NCBI RefSeq assembly: GCF_025660475.1
Contig: NZ_JAOUSF010000003.1
Span: 186,001-250,000 of the forward strand
Direction of reading: 5' to 3'
Origin: Perspicuibacillus lycopersici
GTDB lineage: Bacteria > Bacillota > Bacilli > Bacillales > Caldibacillaceae
DNA: 64,000 bases
How positions within the stretch are numbered: position 1 is the stretch's first letter; each line of letters begins with the position of its first letter. This document shows positions 27,725-37,283 of the stretch, in pieces. A model generated the notes under the pieces. The model had not been told where the DNA came from. It did no database searches and saw nothing but the letters and a program-made list of their open reading frames with translations. A program made the position numbers and the translations under genes.

Positions 27725-29203
27725 TTATAAAATAATTGCGATAAGTCCGCCAGATCCTTCGTTAATAATTCTTTCGAGAGTTTCTTTTAGTTTATATCTT
27801 GCATTTTCTGGCATTAGTGATAATTTCGCTTGAATTCCTTCACGAACAATGGAATTTAAGTTTCTACCAAAAATATCTGAATTCCAAATCGATAATGGAT
27901 CATCTTCAAAATCTTGCATTAAATAGCGAACCAATTCTTCACTTTGTTTCTCCGTACCGATAATTGGGGCAAATTCGCTCTCTACATCCACTTTAATCAT
28001 ATGAATAGAAGGTGCAACAGCCTTTAGACGAACTCCAAATCTGGAGCCTTGGCGAATAATTTCTGGTTCATCTAAACTCATATCCGCAATTGATGGTGCT
28101 GCAATACCGTAACCGGTTTGTTTCACCATTACTAATGCATCGGCAATTTGATCATATTCCCGCTTTGCATGTGCAAAATCTTGCATTAATTCTAGCAAGT
28201 GATCTTTTCCTCTAATTTCTACCCCAACAATTTCTTTTAATACTTGGTCATATAATTCGTCTGGGGCGTGCAAGTCAATTTCCGCTATCCCTTGGCCCAT
28301 CTCCATTCCAGCCAAGCCCGCACTATCAATAAAATCATATTCCGTAAAGGACTGCACGACACGGTCTACATCTCTTAACCGTTTAATATCCTGAACAGTA
28401 TCCTTAACTGCCTCTTGATAGCTTTGTCTTAACCAATGCTCCTCCTTGAGCACCATTACCCAGCTAGGTAAGTTCACATTTACTTCTAATACCGGAAATT
28501 CATATAATGCTTCTCGTAATACATTATAAACATCGGATTCTCTCATACTTTCAATACTCATTGCAATGACAGGAATATCGTATTTTTCCTGTAATTGCCC
28601 ACGAAGTAAATCAGTATCAGGATGGAAAGGTTTTGTGGAATTAATGATGATAATAAATGGTTTCCCAACCTCTTTTAACTCATTAACCACTCGTTCCTCT
28701 GCCTCGACATAATCAGCACGTGGAATTTCACCAATAGTACCATCTGTTGTAACGACAACTCCAATAGTAGAATGCTCCTGAATTACTTTCCTTGTACCAA
28801 TTTCAGCAGCTTCATGGAATGGAATTGGTTCTTCATACCAAGGAGTATTAATCATTCTTGGCCCATTTTCATCCTCGTAACCCTTTGCACCAGGTACGGT
28901 ATAACCAACACAGTCTACTAATCTTACATTTACATCTAATCCATCCTCTACATGTACAGATATTGCTTGATTTGGGACAAATTTAGGTTCTGTCGTCATA
29001 ATCGTTTTTCCAGCAGCACTTTGTGGCAATTCATCCTGTGCTCTTGCACGTTCTGCCTCATGTTGAATATTTGGTAAAACAACTAATTCCATAAAACGTT
29101 TGATAAATGTTGATTTCCCTGTGCGTACTGCTCCTACGACACCAATATATATGTCGCCCCCAGTTCGTTCCGCAATGTCTTTAAAAATATCGAACTTTTC
29201 CAA
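27725..29203 (-). CDS. spoIVA: Stage IV sporulation protein A (spore coat basement ATPase)
   Basis: SpoIVA polymerises on the outer forespore membrane in the mother cell and anchors the spore coat. The 492-residue protein, the same length as in B. subtilis, has a TRAFAC-type NTPase domain: Walker A GAVRTGKST near residue 24, Walker B region VRLVDCVGYTVPGAKGY near 93, and NSTKPFHP near 190, then a middle domain and a conserved C-terminus needed for membrane attachment. ATG behind GGGAGGG. A sigma-E promoter lies upstream. Confidence 0.97.
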   Translation of the reverse strand: MEKFDIFKDIAERTGGDIYIGVVGAVRTGKSTFIKRFMELVVLPNIQHEAERARAQDELPQSAAGKTIMTTEPKFVPNQAISVHVEDGLDVNVRLVDCVGYTVPGAKGYEDENGPRMINTPWYEEPIPFHEAAEIGTRKVIQEHSTIGVVVTTDGTIGEIPRADYVEAEERVVNELKEVGKPFIIIINSTKPFHPDTDLLRGQLQEKYDIPVIAMSIESMRESDVYNVLREALYEFPVLEVNVNLPSWVMVLKEEHWLRQSYQEAVKDTVQDIKRLRDVDRVVQSFTEYDFIDSAGLAGMEMGQGIAEIDLHAPDELYDQVLKEIVGVEIRGKDHLLELMQDFAHAKREYDQIADALVMVKQTGYGIAAPSIADMSLDEPEIIRQGSRFGVRLKAVAPSIHMIKVDVESEFAPIIGTEKQSEELVRYLMQDFEDDPLSIWNSDIFGRNLNSIVREGIQAKLSLMPENARYKLKETLERIINEGSGGLIAIIL

Positions 29204-29260
29204 AAAACTCCCTCCCGTTCATCAGTTGCTGGGATAATTTATCCGTATTAATTTTGTGAC

Positions 29261-29290
29261 AGTATATGTTTATGATGTTGTCCATATAAC
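29261..29290 (-). promoter_or_regulatory. Sigma-E promoter of spoIVA
   Basis: Minus strand: -35 GTTATAT at 29284-29290, 15-base spacer, -10 CATATACT at 29261-29268, close to the mother-cell sigma-E consensus; start codon about 55 bases downstream. spoIVA is known to be sigma-E dependent in B. subtilis. Confidence 0.6.
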
Positions 29291-29355
29291 TTATGACTAT
29301 TATTTCAAATTTTTCCCCCTTATTTTGTTAGTTTTCTACGGAATAAACAGACCAA

Positions 29356-29399
29356 CAAAAAAACCCTTCTCCTACAATATATTGCAAGGAAAAAGGGTT
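29356..29399 (-). terminator. Intrinsic terminator of yphF
   Basis: Stem AACCCTT/AAGGGTT extended inward, with an inner CAATATATTG palindrome, followed by seven Ts on the minus strand. Confidence 0.8.
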
Positions 29400-29406
29400 A
29401 TGACTT

Positions 29407-30123
29407 TTAATTTTGTTTTTCTGTTAGAAAAATAGGTTCGCCATTATCATCAATAGTATATGGTAAGGAATAAGCGGGTACAAAGTCAGACTGCTCTGTT
29501 AACAGCAACCGGATATCATCCCCTTGTTTAAATGGTATACTTTCCATATCTTTTATTAGTGTGTATAAATCACTTTGATAATCAACATAAATATCACCAT
29601 CACCCGTAATAACAAAAGATAAATTTTGATTTGTATACGGACTAATTACGGTTGGATCCTCTTTATAGCCGAGATCCTTAAAATCAAGGGAAAACACATT
29701 TGGTGCAATTCTTTCTTTAAATGGGGGATATTCCTTTGACGCTAATCGCAGCTTTATATCCCTAATGGTTTCCGCAATACGTAAGTCAAAAATTTTGACC
29801 GTAGGATTTGTTTCTGCATCCAAAATGACATATTGGAAAACGCCACCATTTTCAAACGCATTCGCTGGTGTTTCCGGCAAATACATCGGCACTAAACGCT
29901 TAAAATCTATTAAATACTTTATGTATATATCCGTATCCGCTTCTTTGTTTTTAATTGGCAAAATACCGTCATTATCTTCCCTATATTGATTGATTGCTTC
30001 TTGTACCTGCTGTACTTGTTCTTCGTACGGAATTCGTTCAGCCCCTTCTGTTTCCGGATATAGGCATCCGCTTAATAAAAGAGAAAGGCAAATTACCATA
30101 CAGCATGAGAAAATACGTTTCAA
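29407..30123 (-). CDS. yphF: Putative lipoprotein YphF
   Basis: A 238-residue exported lipoprotein: signal peptide with lipobox LLLSGC, cysteine at about residue 20. The mature part has conserved-looking stretches YIKYLIDFKRLVPMYLPETPANAFENGG in the middle and a C-terminal domain, without a recognised enzyme motif. Its place between spoIVA and yphE matches B. subtilis yphF. Function unknown. ATG start. Confidence 0.82.
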   Translation of the reverse strand: MKRIFSCCMVICLSLLLSGCLYPETEGAERIPYEEQVQQVQEAINQYREDNDGILPIKNKEADTDIYIKYLIDFKRLVPMYLPETPANAFENGGVFQYVILDAETNPTVKIFDLRIAETIRDIKLRLASKEYPPFKERIAPNVFSLDFKDLGYKEDPTVISPYTNQNLSFVITGDGDIYVDYQSDLYTLIKDMESIPFKQGDDIRLLLTEQSDFVPAYSLPYTIDDNGEPIFLTEKQN

Positions 30124-30143
30124 AACAAATCTCCTCTCATTTC

Positions 30144-30347
30144 TTATTCTAATGTCGGTCCTGAAAAAACAATAACAAAAATAATTAAGCCTGCATAAAT
30201 CATTAATCCATATGCTATAAACGCTGTTAACCCCTTTAAAAAGCCTTTCTTAAGTTTATATCTGCTTAACCAGATTAAAAGTACGGAAATTACTAAAAAG
30301 CCCATTGCGGCAAAAGAAATCCACATTTTCATCAATCCTGGCGTCAA
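30144..30347 (-). CDS. yphE: DUF2768 small membrane protein YphE
   Basis: A 67-residue protein with two transmembrane helices (about residues 6-26 and 41-62). Its size, the MKMWISFAAMGF start and its place between gpsA and yphF fit the DUF2768 family. Function unknown. The start is TTG at 30347, five bases after GAGGGTGA; an upstream GTG belongs to that site. An ATG five codons further in is less likely. Confidence 0.8.
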   Translation of the reverse strand: MTPGLMKMWISFAAMGFLVISVLLIWLSRYKLKKGFLKGLTAFIAYGLMIYAGLIIFVIVFSGPTLE

Positions 30348-30581
30348 AAAAATCACCCTCTCACCCTGTTGTTATCTTTATTCCAAAAACTAAAAATATT
30401 ATTTCGTTGTCCATTCTATCATAAAATTCTGCCATTGTATGCTAACATGTGATGAAAAATACGTTGTTTTTCCACTCCATTTTTCGAAATTAATCATTCA
30501 TTTACAAATGGCAAAAAAATCCTTATTATGTTAGACGCATTCCTATCGATTGTTAGTTCTGGCACATCCCTTAATGAACAT
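30348..30581. other. Upstream region of yphE
   Basis: About 230 AT-rich bases, no gene seen; presumably holds the yphE-yphF promoter, which I could not place with confidence. A further 190 bases (30626-30820) between the gpsA terminator and gpsA also hold no gene. Confidence 0.5.
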
Positions 30582-30625
30582 AAAAAAAGCCGATTGAAAG
30601 TAGGGGCAATCACTTTCAATCAGCT
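30582..30625 (-). terminator. Intrinsic terminator downstream of gpsA
   Basis: Stem AGCTGATTGAAAG/CTTTCAATCGGCT (one G-T pair) followed by seven Ts on the minus strand, about 195 bases after the gpsA stop. Confidence 0.85.
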
Positions 30626-30820
30626 GTTTGACAAAACATACCTATTCCCGGTTCAACTTTTTATTTCGTAGTATTGTATGCTTAAAATTACGGTTACGTA
30701 TCCTCGAGAGCCTATTTTATAAGGATTTCTCATAACTTTTACAAAAAAATATTTAGCATATGTACAAAAGGAAAAAACTGAAATGGAATGGATTGGACGT
30801 TCTTTATCTAATGAATTTTA

Positions 30821-31864
30821 TTATTCATTAATTAAAATATTTACTAAATCTTCCATCTCATGTGTTTTATCTCTAGACATTAATTTTTCTACTGCATATT
30901 TTGGTGGTACATTTTCAAATAATACTTTATATAGGCTACTTGTAATTGGCATATTTACTCCATATTCTGTAGCCATTTGTTGCGCCGCTTCCGTTGTACG
31001 CACCCCTTCTACTGCTTGTCCCATTTCTTCCAGAATTTCATTTAATTTTTTGCCTTTTCCGAGCATATTCCCTGTTCGCCAATTTCGGGAATGGACGCTT
31101 GTACAAGTAACAATTAAATCTCCAATTCCTGTTAATCCAGAGAAAGTTAGCGGATTTGCACCAAGCTTTGTTCCAAGTCTTGCTATTTCAGCTAAACCCC
31201 TTGTAATTAATGCCGCTTTAACATTATCCCCATAGCCTAAGCCATCTGAAATTCCTGCTGCAAGGGCAATAATATTTTTTAAGGCACCACCGATTTCGAC
31301 CCCTATAACGTCCGGATTTGTATATACGCGGAAATGTTGATTCATAAACAGATCTTGTATTTCTTCCGCTTTTTCTAAATTTTTTGATGAAACGACAACC
31401 GTAGTCGGGTGCCGTAAGCATACTTCCTCAGCGTGTGACGGTCCTGATAATACGACAACTTCCTCTAAAACATTTTCAGGCATTTCCTCTTCAATCATTT
31501 CGGAGATTCGCTTCAATGTTCCAGGTTCAATTCCTTTACTTACGTGGACGATAGTAACTGGCTGATACAAACAAGGAACTAATTTTCTTAGGACTTCCCG
31601 AATTGCCTTTGTCGGTACTGCAACAACTATCGTTGTAATATTACGTACGGAGTCAGCTAAATCGGAATATGCTGTAAGATTATCCTGCAAGGTGATTTCT
31701 GGTAAATATTTTTCATTCTTTTTCGTAGCATTAATGGACTCTGCTTGTTCCTTACTATGACTCCATAAACGTACTTCATGACCATTATCAGCTAAAACTA
31801 ACGCTAGTGCAGTACCCCAGCTTCCAGCTCCTAAGACTGTTACTTTCTTTTGTTCCATTTGCAT
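30821..31864 (-). CDS. gpsA: Glycerol-3-phosphate dehydrogenase (NAD(P)+)
   Basis: Makes sn-glycerol-3-phosphate from dihydroxyacetone phosphate for phospholipid synthesis. The 347-residue protein has the Rossmann motif VTVLGAGSWGTALA near residue 8, HVSKGIEPGT near 107, LSGPSHAEE near 140 and the catalytic-lysine region GGALKNIIALAAG near 188, and GLTGIGDLIVTC near 250. The frame is open for 12 codons upstream, inside the der end; AAGGA before the ATG at 31864 fits family length and avoids that overlap. It follows der by 16 bases. Confidence 0.95.
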   Translation of the reverse strand: MQMEQKKVTVLGAGSWGTALALVLADNGHEVRLWSHSKEQAESINATKKNEKYLPEITLQDNLTAYSDLADSVRNITTIVVAVPTKAIREVLRKLVPCLYQPVTIVHVSKGIEPGTLKRISEMIEEEMPENVLEEVVVLSGPSHAEEVCLRHPTTVVVSSKNLEKAEEIQDLFMNQHFRVYTNPDVIGVEIGGALKNIIALAAGISDGLGYGDNVKAALITRGLAEIARLGTKLGANPLTFSGLTGIGDLIVTCTSVHSRNWRTGNMLGKGKKLNEILEEMGQAVEGVRTTEAAQQMATEYGVNMPITSSLYKVLFENVPPKYAVEKLMSRDKTHEMEDLVNILINE

Positions 31865-31880
31865 TTCATACACATCCTTA

Positions 31881-33191
31881 CTATTTTCTCGCTCTAGCAA
31901 TTATTTTAATTGGCGTACCCAAAAATCCAAAAGCATCACGAAGACGATTTTCTAAAAACCGCTCATAGGAGAAATGAAGTAATTCTGGTTCATTAACGAA
32001 TAAAACAAAGGTAGGCGGTTTTACAGCAACTTGTGTCATATAATATATTTTTAATCGTTTACCATGATCGGTTGGTGTCGGATTCATTGCCACTGCATCC
32101 ATTATAACATCATTTAAGACATTCGTTTGTACACGTTGGGAATGATTTTCACTTACCAATTTAATCGAAGGAAGTAATGTATGCAATCGTTTTTTCGTTT
32201 TTGCAGAAACAAATACAACAGGAGCATAATCGAGAAATTGAAACTCATCTCGAATTTTTTCTTCAAACTTATTCATTGTTTTTTCATCTTTTTCAATAGC
32301 ATCCCATTTATTTACGACGATAATTACTCCTCGCCCTGCTTCATGGGCATAACCGGCAATTTTTTTATCCTGCTCTATAATACCTTCTTCTGCATTGATT
32401 ACAACTAGAACAACGTCGGAACGTTCAATTGCCCGAAGTGCACGAAGTACAGAATATTTCTCTGTCGTTTCATATACTTTTCCTTTTTTACGAATCCCTG
32501 CAGTATCAATAATAACGTATTTTTCCCCGTCAAATGTATAAGGAGAGTCAACCGCATCTCTTGTTGTACCTGCGATATCACTAACAATAACACGCTCTTC
32601 TCCTAAAATAGCATTAACTAAAGAAGACTTTCCGACATTCGGTCTTCCGATTAAAGAAAACTTAATAACATCATCTTCATACTGCTCTTCTTCTTTATTT
32701 GGGAAATTTTTGATTACTGCATCTAACATATCCCCTAGACCTAAGCCATGTGTTCCAGATATTGGATACGGTTCACCAAAGCCTAATGCATAAAAGTCAT
32801 AAATTTGCGCTCTCATTTCAGGGTTATCGACTTTATTTACAGCGAGCACGACTGGTTTTTTGGAACGATAAAGAATTTTTGCAACTTCCTCATCTGTAGA
32901 AGTTACACCTTCCCTGCCACTTGTAATCATAATAATGACATCTGCTTCATCAATAGCAATTTGCGCTTGACCACGTATTTGATCTAAAAACGGTTCATCT
33001 CCAATATCGATACCGCCTGTATCAATTATATTGAATTCCACATTCAGCCAATCGCCTTTTCCATATATGCGATCCCGAGTAACACCCGGTATATCCTCTT
33101 CAATCGATATTCGTTCCCCGACAATTCTGTTAAAAATTGTCGACTTTCCGACATTTGGTCTACCAACTATTGCAACTACTGGTAAAGACAT
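31881..33191 (-). CDS. der: Ribosome-assembly GTPase Der (EngA)
   Basis: An essential GTPase for 50S subunit assembly. The 436-residue protein, equal to B. subtilis Der, has two G domains: first GRPNVGKST near residue 10 with DTGG and NKVD, second [13 protein letters not shown] near 182 with DTAGIRKKG and NKWD, and a C-terminal KH-like domain ending [14 protein letters not shown]. ATG at 33191 behind GAGGTG. Confidence 0.97.
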   Translation of the reverse strand: MSLPVVAIVGRPNVGKSTIFNRIVGERISIEEDIPGVTRDRIYGKGDWLNVEFNIIDTGGIDIGDEPFLDQIRGQAQIAIDEADVIIMITSGREGVTSTDEEVAKILYRSKKPVVLAVNKVDNPEMRAQIYDFYALGFGEPYPISGTHGLGLGDMLDAVIKNFPNKEEEQYEDDVIKFSLIGRPNVGKSSLVNAILGEERVIVSDIAGTTRDAVDSPYTFDGEKYVIIDTAGIRKKGKVYETTEKYSVLRALRAIERSDVVLVVINAEEGIIEQDKKIAGYAHEAGRGVIIVVNKWDAIEKDEKTMNKFEEKIRDEFQFLDYAPVVFVSAKTKKRLHTLLPSIKLVSENHSQRVQTNVLNDVIMDAVAMNPTPTDHGKRLKIYYMTQVAVKPPTFVLFVNEPELLHFSYERFLENRLRDAFGFLGTPIKIIARARK

Positions 33192-33235
33192 ACTTAACAC
33201 CTCAAGTTCTCATTTTCATTTTCAAATAGTAAGAA

Positions 33236-33334
33236 GGGGTGTCCCAAAAGGGGTCTAACCCACAAACTTTGTTCTAGAACATTTTCTCTAGACTTTGTAT
33301 TGTGAGGGTAGACCTCTGCTAATGGGACATCCCC
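33236..33334. repeat. 99-base imperfect palindrome upstream of der
   Basis: Outer arms GGGGTGTCCCA (33236-33246) and TGGGACATCCCC (33323-33334), then GGGTCTAACCC paired with GGGTAGACC, then CACAAACTTTGTTCTAGA with TCTAGACTTTGTATTGTG; an almost continuous stem. It encodes nothing. It could be a terminator of the upstream yph genes, or a miniature mobile element. Confidence 0.6.
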
Positions 33335-33434
33335 TAGCTAATGTACAAAATTTGTATGGCTTTGATTCTATAAAAACCTTATTCATTTTAACAGATAAAG
33401 GATACGCATTACAATGTAATTATACCGTTTTTTC

Positions 33435-33620
33435 TTAATGCTTCACAATTATCATGATTTCATCGGAAATAGAATGGGCAATTCCATCTAGTATAGCTTC
33501 TAAATTTCCGCCAATTTTATACATTTCCTCTTGTGTATCACAATGAAATACAGCGAGACCACTCGGAGCTTTTTTCGGGTTCGTCGTAATAACAGCGAGT
33601 ATCATTTTTTCGATGCTCAT
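33435..33620 (-). CDS. Small capping-complex-type partner of the YIEGIA protein
   Basis: A 61-residue soluble protein (MSIEKMILAVITTNPKKAPSG...) with a conserved look: AVFHCDTQEEMYKIGGNLEAILDG in its centre. It overlaps the end of the YIEGIA gene by four bases (ATGA) and has GGGAGG upstream. Public databases name such small proteins 'capping complex subunit for YIEGIA'; the role is known only from sporulation-associated occurrence. Co-translation suggests the two proteins act together. Confidence 0.75.
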   Translation of the reverse strand: MSIEKMILAVITTNPKKAPSGLAVFHCDTQEEMYKIGGNLEAILDGIAHSISDEIMIIVKH

Positions 33621-34510
33621 GATATATTACCTCCCTCATGCTTCTTTCGTTTCGTTGGCATCCGAATGGCATTTTCTAATGTAGGGGTGTTTCCAATAAT
33701 ATCAATGGCTTTTTCAATATTTTTTTCTTGTGGTAAAACAAACACCCCGACTCGTCCATCATCTAAATCTCTTTTCGCTAACGGAACAAGTGCTGGTGTT
33801 CCTGAATCCCGATACACCCCTAATGCTGTATGAATATCATGGAGTATTGCCTGTCGTTGCCCTAGGTTCGCAATGGTCGAGCGAGAATTAAAATTTTTCG
33901 GCTTTAATATAAATCCCATCCCATATTTAAGCACTTCCTCTTGTCGTTGTGGTAATCCAATATTCATAATATAAATATTGTCTACATACAAACCTTCTTT
34001 TTTGAAATGTGGCTCTACATATTCTATATCTACAATATCCTTCAGTTTTCCCCCACCCATCAAAAGCTTGGACAAAAACATACACCCAATTGCCACAATG
34101 ATCCCTACGATAATATGGAATAGTACATATGCTAAAGTTGTTAACATCGAGGTGAAAATAACTAAATAATTTCTACTTTCAAAAGCAATTGCAATACCTT
34201 CAATATAGGTATTTCCGCGGGAAACAAGCTCATACTGGTCAAGCTGAGCAAGTGTATTACGTTCCATATTTCTTACTTCTCGAAATTGCGAAGCTGCCAC
34301 TGTTAAAAATGTTATAGCTGTATATTCCTCTTGTATTAATGCCGGTACTGCAATCGCACCTAATGCAGAGGCAATAAACCCTAGTGCTATATGAATTATT
34401 TTCCCATGTAAATAGGTTGGATATTGACGATAGTCCGTTCGCAGCATAAGCATTCTCGAAATAACACCACATACAATGCCAAATAGTATTGGATACACGT
34501 AATCACTCAT
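33617..34510 (-). CDS. seaA: YIEGIA-domain membrane protein (SeaA/YphB-like)
   Basis: A 297-residue membrane protein with hydrophobic helices near residues 5-20, 42-60, 108-145, the namesake motif YIEGIA near residue 102 and a conserved soluble part with GFILKPKNFNSRSTIANLGQRQAILHDI in the C-terminal half. In B. subtilis the family member (YphB, named SeaA) is linked to spore envelope assembly; function is otherwise unknown. It lies directly after yphA (adjacent codons) and overlaps its small partner, so all three are probably one operon. Confidence 0.8.
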   Translation of the reverse strand: MSDYVYPILFGIVCGVISRMLMLRTDYRQYPTYLHGKIIHIALGFIASALGAIAVPALIQEEYTAITFLTVAASQFREVRNMERNTLAQLDQYELVSRGNTYIEGIAIAFESRNYLVIFTSMLTTLAYVLFHIIVGIIVAIGCMFLSKLLMGGGKLKDIVDIEYVEPHFKKEGLYVDNIYIMNIGLPQRQEEVLKYGMGFILKPKNFNSRSTIANLGQRQAILHDIHTALGVYRDSGTPALVPLAKRDLDDGRVGVFVLPQEKNIEKAIDIIGNTPTLENAIRMPTKRKKHEGGNIS

Positions 34511-35110
34511 TTATAATGGTTTCTCCCTTTCTAGTTGTGTATTCTTTTGGAAAATTGCTTGTAAGTGCTCTAATCCATACCAAGTAGTAATAAACAAGCA
34601 GGTTAGTGCAATTCCATCAAAATAGGCGAACGATCCAATCGGATATTGAATATCGAAAGGTTTCAATAGGTAAGAATAAATGATATCTGCTTGTATTAAT
34701 CCAATTATTGTCGAAAAAATGCGTTCTTCGTATTTTTTAAAAAGTACTAACGCTAATATCGTAAATAATATGCTTTGCAGCCATGCCAAATCAAAAATAA
34801 CCCACACCGGATCATATAATGCCATTAACAAAAAACTAGCCCCTGCCAATGTAATCGTAATAATCCGTATCGTCGTATACAATAAAAACCAGAACGTTTT
34901 TTTTATGAAATATAAATAGCCGACTACTAATAAAAATATGGCTGCTAATGAAATATGAAAAGAAACAATCGAAATATGGATGTCAGAAAGGATAATGACA
35001 ATTAATAGTGTAGCTGCAATCTTTAAGCGGTATTTATTCTGTTTATCTAAAATAAAGGTAGAAATAATCCAACCACTCCATGCAATCCAAAAAAAGAGAA
35101 AACCTTCCAT
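34511..35110 (-). CDS. yphA: Membrane protein YphA
   Basis: A 199-residue protein, exactly the B. subtilis YphA length, with six or so transmembrane helices spread over the whole chain and no catalytic motif. The ATG at 35110 follows AGGAGGT; the upstream 11 codons of open frame are leader. First gene of the yphA-seaA-small partner group. Function unknown. Confidence 0.8.
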   Translation of the reverse strand: MEGFLFFWIAWSGWIISTFILDKQNKYRLKIAATLLIVIILSDIHISIVSFHISLAAIFLLVVGYLYFIKKTFWFLLYTTIRIITITLAGASFLLMALYDPVWVIFDLAWLQSILFTILALVLFKKYEERIFSTIIGLIQADIIYSYLLKPFDIQYPIGSFAYFDGIALTCLFITTWYGLEHLQAIFQKNTQLEREKPL

Positions 35111-35213
35111 ATACCTACCTCCTATCTTTTCCATTATGAACAAAAATATGTACTTTCAATCCTAGGCAATCTAACAGAAAGAGGAAAAGTATATAGCAAC
35201 GTAATATAAATTC
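35111..35213. other. Upstream region of yphA
   Basis: About 100 bases between the rpsA terminator and yphA; with 35256-35443 (downstream of rpsA) it forms a 330-base gap holding only the terminator and a short tandem repeat. No gene or clear promoter seen. Confidence 0.5.
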
Positions 35214-35255
35214 AAAAAAAAGGATTTGAATCATATAAATGACTCAAATCCTTTT
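35214..35255 (-). terminator. Intrinsic terminator downstream of rpsA
   Basis: Stem AAAAGGATTTGA/TCAAATCCTTTT, 14-base loop, then a run of Ts on the minus strand; about 190 bases after the rpsA stop. Confidence 0.8.
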
Positions 35256-35418
35256 AATAAGGCTGTTATTTATTGAAGAAGGAATGTTGGATGAACTGCT
35301 GAGCACACTGAATAGACGAGATTCTCGTAGGAAAACGGAGTGATCCAGTCTGCTACTTAACAGCAACAACCTATACAAAAGAAATAGAAACAATCCTTAA
35401 AAAACAATCAATAATAAT

Positions 35419-35450
35419 TGCAATTGATTAATTGATTAATTGATTAATTT
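35419..35450. repeat. Octanucleotide tandem repeat at the rpsA stop codon
   Basis: Three to four copies of AATTGATT (period 8) start immediately after and partly overlap the rpsA stop on the minus strand, next to a poly-T/AATT stretch. Confidence 0.7.
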
Positions 35451-36601
35451 TTTAATTTTTTTAATTGATCGCCTAGTACTTCTGCTAAGCTGAATCCTCT
35501 TGTTTCTTCTGGTAGTTCATAATCAACTACTTCTTCACTTTCCTCTAATTCTTTCATGGAAAGTGAAATACGTTTTTCTGCTTCATTAACCTCTAATACT
35601 TTCACTTGAACTGTTTGACCTTCCTTTAACACTTCATGTGGTGTATTAATATGTTTATTGGAGATTTGCGAAATGTGAACAAGTCCTTCAATTCCAGGTA
35701 GAACTTCAACAAATGCACCGAAGGAAACTAAGCGGCGTACTGTTCCTTCCATTACAGCACCAACAGTTAATTTTTCAGAAATATTTGTCCATGGTCCTGG
35801 TAGTGTATCTTTTATCGATAAAGATACGCGTTCACTATCCGTATCCACCGATAAAACTTTCACTGTTACTTTATCTCCTACAGCTACTACCTCATTTGGA
35901 TGATTGACATGTTCATAGGATAATTGGGAAATATGAACAAGACCATCAACCCCACCTAGGTCAACAAAAGCACCAAAATTTGTTACTCGTTGGACTGTTC
36001 CTTCTACAATTTGACCAGCTTTTAAGTTGGCAAGAATACCCTTCTTCTTCTTCCCTTTTTCTTCTAACAATACATCTTTATGTGATAAAATTAGGCGATT
36101 TTTTTCTTTATCTAATTCCACAATTTTAAATAACAGTTTTTTTCCTTTATAATCAGAAAAATCGTCCACAAAATGATCTTCTACCATTGATGCTGGGACG
36201 AATCCACGAACACCAAGATCCACAACAAGACCACCTTTTACTACATCATTTACTTCCGCTTCGATATATTCTCCGCTTTCGAATTTTTCTACTAAGTCAT
36301 CCCAAGCCTTTAATGCATCTACTCTTCGTTTGGAGAGAATAAGAGCATCGTCCTCAACTTTAATTACTTCTAATGTTAACTCTTCGCCTTCTTTTACTCC
36401 ATCTTCTGCTTTTTCAATATGTAATGTTGATAATTCACTTATTGGGATGATACCATCCACTTTGCAGTTTGGAATATTGACAATTGCTTGTTTTTCTTCC
36501 ACCTTTGTAACCTGACCTGTTACTTGATCTCCAACAGAAAAGTTTTGGACATCTATTGCATCTAAATTTTCAGCTACATTTTCATTTACATTTTCCGTCA
36601 T
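35444..36601 (-). CDS. rpsA: S1 RNA-binding protein, RpsA/YpfD homologue
   Basis: A 385-residue protein with four S1 OB-fold repeats: signatures VTGQVTKVEEKQAIVNI near 27, IEAEVNDVVKGGLVVDLGVRGFVPAS near 114, VEGTVQRVTNFGAFVDLGGVDGLVHISQL in the third and MEGTVRRLVSFGAFVEVLPGIEGLVHISQI in the fourth. Gram-negative S1 has six repeats; the four-repeat form with a weak first domain is the Bacillus YpfD type, not an essential ribosomal protein there. ATG behind AGGAGG. Lies after plsC, as in the cmk-rpsA neighbourhood of many bacteria. Confidence 0.93.
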   Translation of the reverse strand: MTENVNENVAENLDAIDVQNFSVGDQVTGQVTKVEEKQAIVNIPNCKVDGIIPISELSTLHIEKAEDGVKEGEELTLEVIKVEDDALILSKRRVDALKAWDDLVEKFESGEYIEAEVNDVVKGGLVVDLGVRGFVPASMVEDHFVDDFSDYKGKKLLFKIVELDKEKNRLILSHKDVLLEEKGKKKKGILANLKAGQIVEGTVQRVTNFGAFVDLGGVDGLVHISQLSYEHVNHPNEVVAVGDKVTVKVLSVDTDSERVSLSIKDTLPGPWTNISEKLTVGAVMEGTVRRLVSFGAFVEVLPGIEGLVHISQISNKHINTPHEVLKEGQTVQVKVLEVNEAEKRISLSMKELEESEEVVDYELPEETRGFSLAEVLGDQLKKLKN

Positions 36602-36700
36602 GCGATATCCTCCTAAACCACTTAAAGTATTGTTATTATTAAAGAGAAAAATTCTTACTCTTTAATTAACTTCTAATAATTAACGTATTTTGTCAATACA

Positions 36701-37282
36701 TTACTTATATTGTATCAAAATTTCTTTAATATGAGTCATAATAAGTTCTGTAACTTCTTCTGCTGAAGCTTTTCTTTCTCGAAGCGGCTGCATATCAATA
36801 GGTTTTCCGTAAACTACTTTCACTCTTTTAAATGGCTTGTATGGTCCAACAATGGCGCATGGTACAACATGTGCATCTGTTTTCAGTGCAAAAAAACCTG
36901 CACCTGCCATCCCTTTCCCTACTTCACCAGTTTTACTTCTTGTACCTTCCGGAAATAAACCAAGTACTTTTCCTTCTCGTAATGCGGCTAAGCCCATCCG
37001 TAATGCTTCCCTATCTCCTTTCCCTCTCTTGACAGGAAATGCCTGTAAATGCTTGACAACATTTCCTAAAATAGGCACTTTAAATAGCTCTTCTTTCGCC
37101 ATAAAAACAATATGTCTTTTTGTCGTAACACCAACAGCAATCGGATCTAAATTATGAATATGATTGGCACATAAAAGGACGGCGCCATCTTTTGGTACAT
37201 TTTCTGTTCCAATTGCTTTAAACCGATAAATAGGGGTGAAAATTACATCAACTACTCCCCTTGCAAACCCATAAAAACTCAT
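36701..37282 (-). CDS. plsC: 1-acyl-sn-glycerol-3-phosphate acyltransferase
   Basis: Makes phosphatidic acid from lysophosphatidic acid. The 193-residue protein has the acyltransferase block I NHIHNLD near residue 37 and block III FPEGTRSKTG near 111, with a basic membrane-associated N-terminus. It follows cmk directly (stop and start one base apart, GAGAGGG upstream), an arrangement common in Firmicutes. Confidence 0.93.
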   Translation of the reverse strand: MSFYGFARGVVDVIFTPIYRFKAIGTENVPKDGAVLLCANHIHNLDPIAVGVTTKRHIVFMAKEELFKVPILGNVVKHLQAFPVKRGKGDREALRMGLAALREGKVLGLFPEGTRSKTGEVGKGMAGAGFFALKTDAHVVPCAIVGPYKPFKRVKVVYGKPIDMQPLRERKASAEEVTELIMTHIKEILIQYK

Positions 37283-37283
37283 T

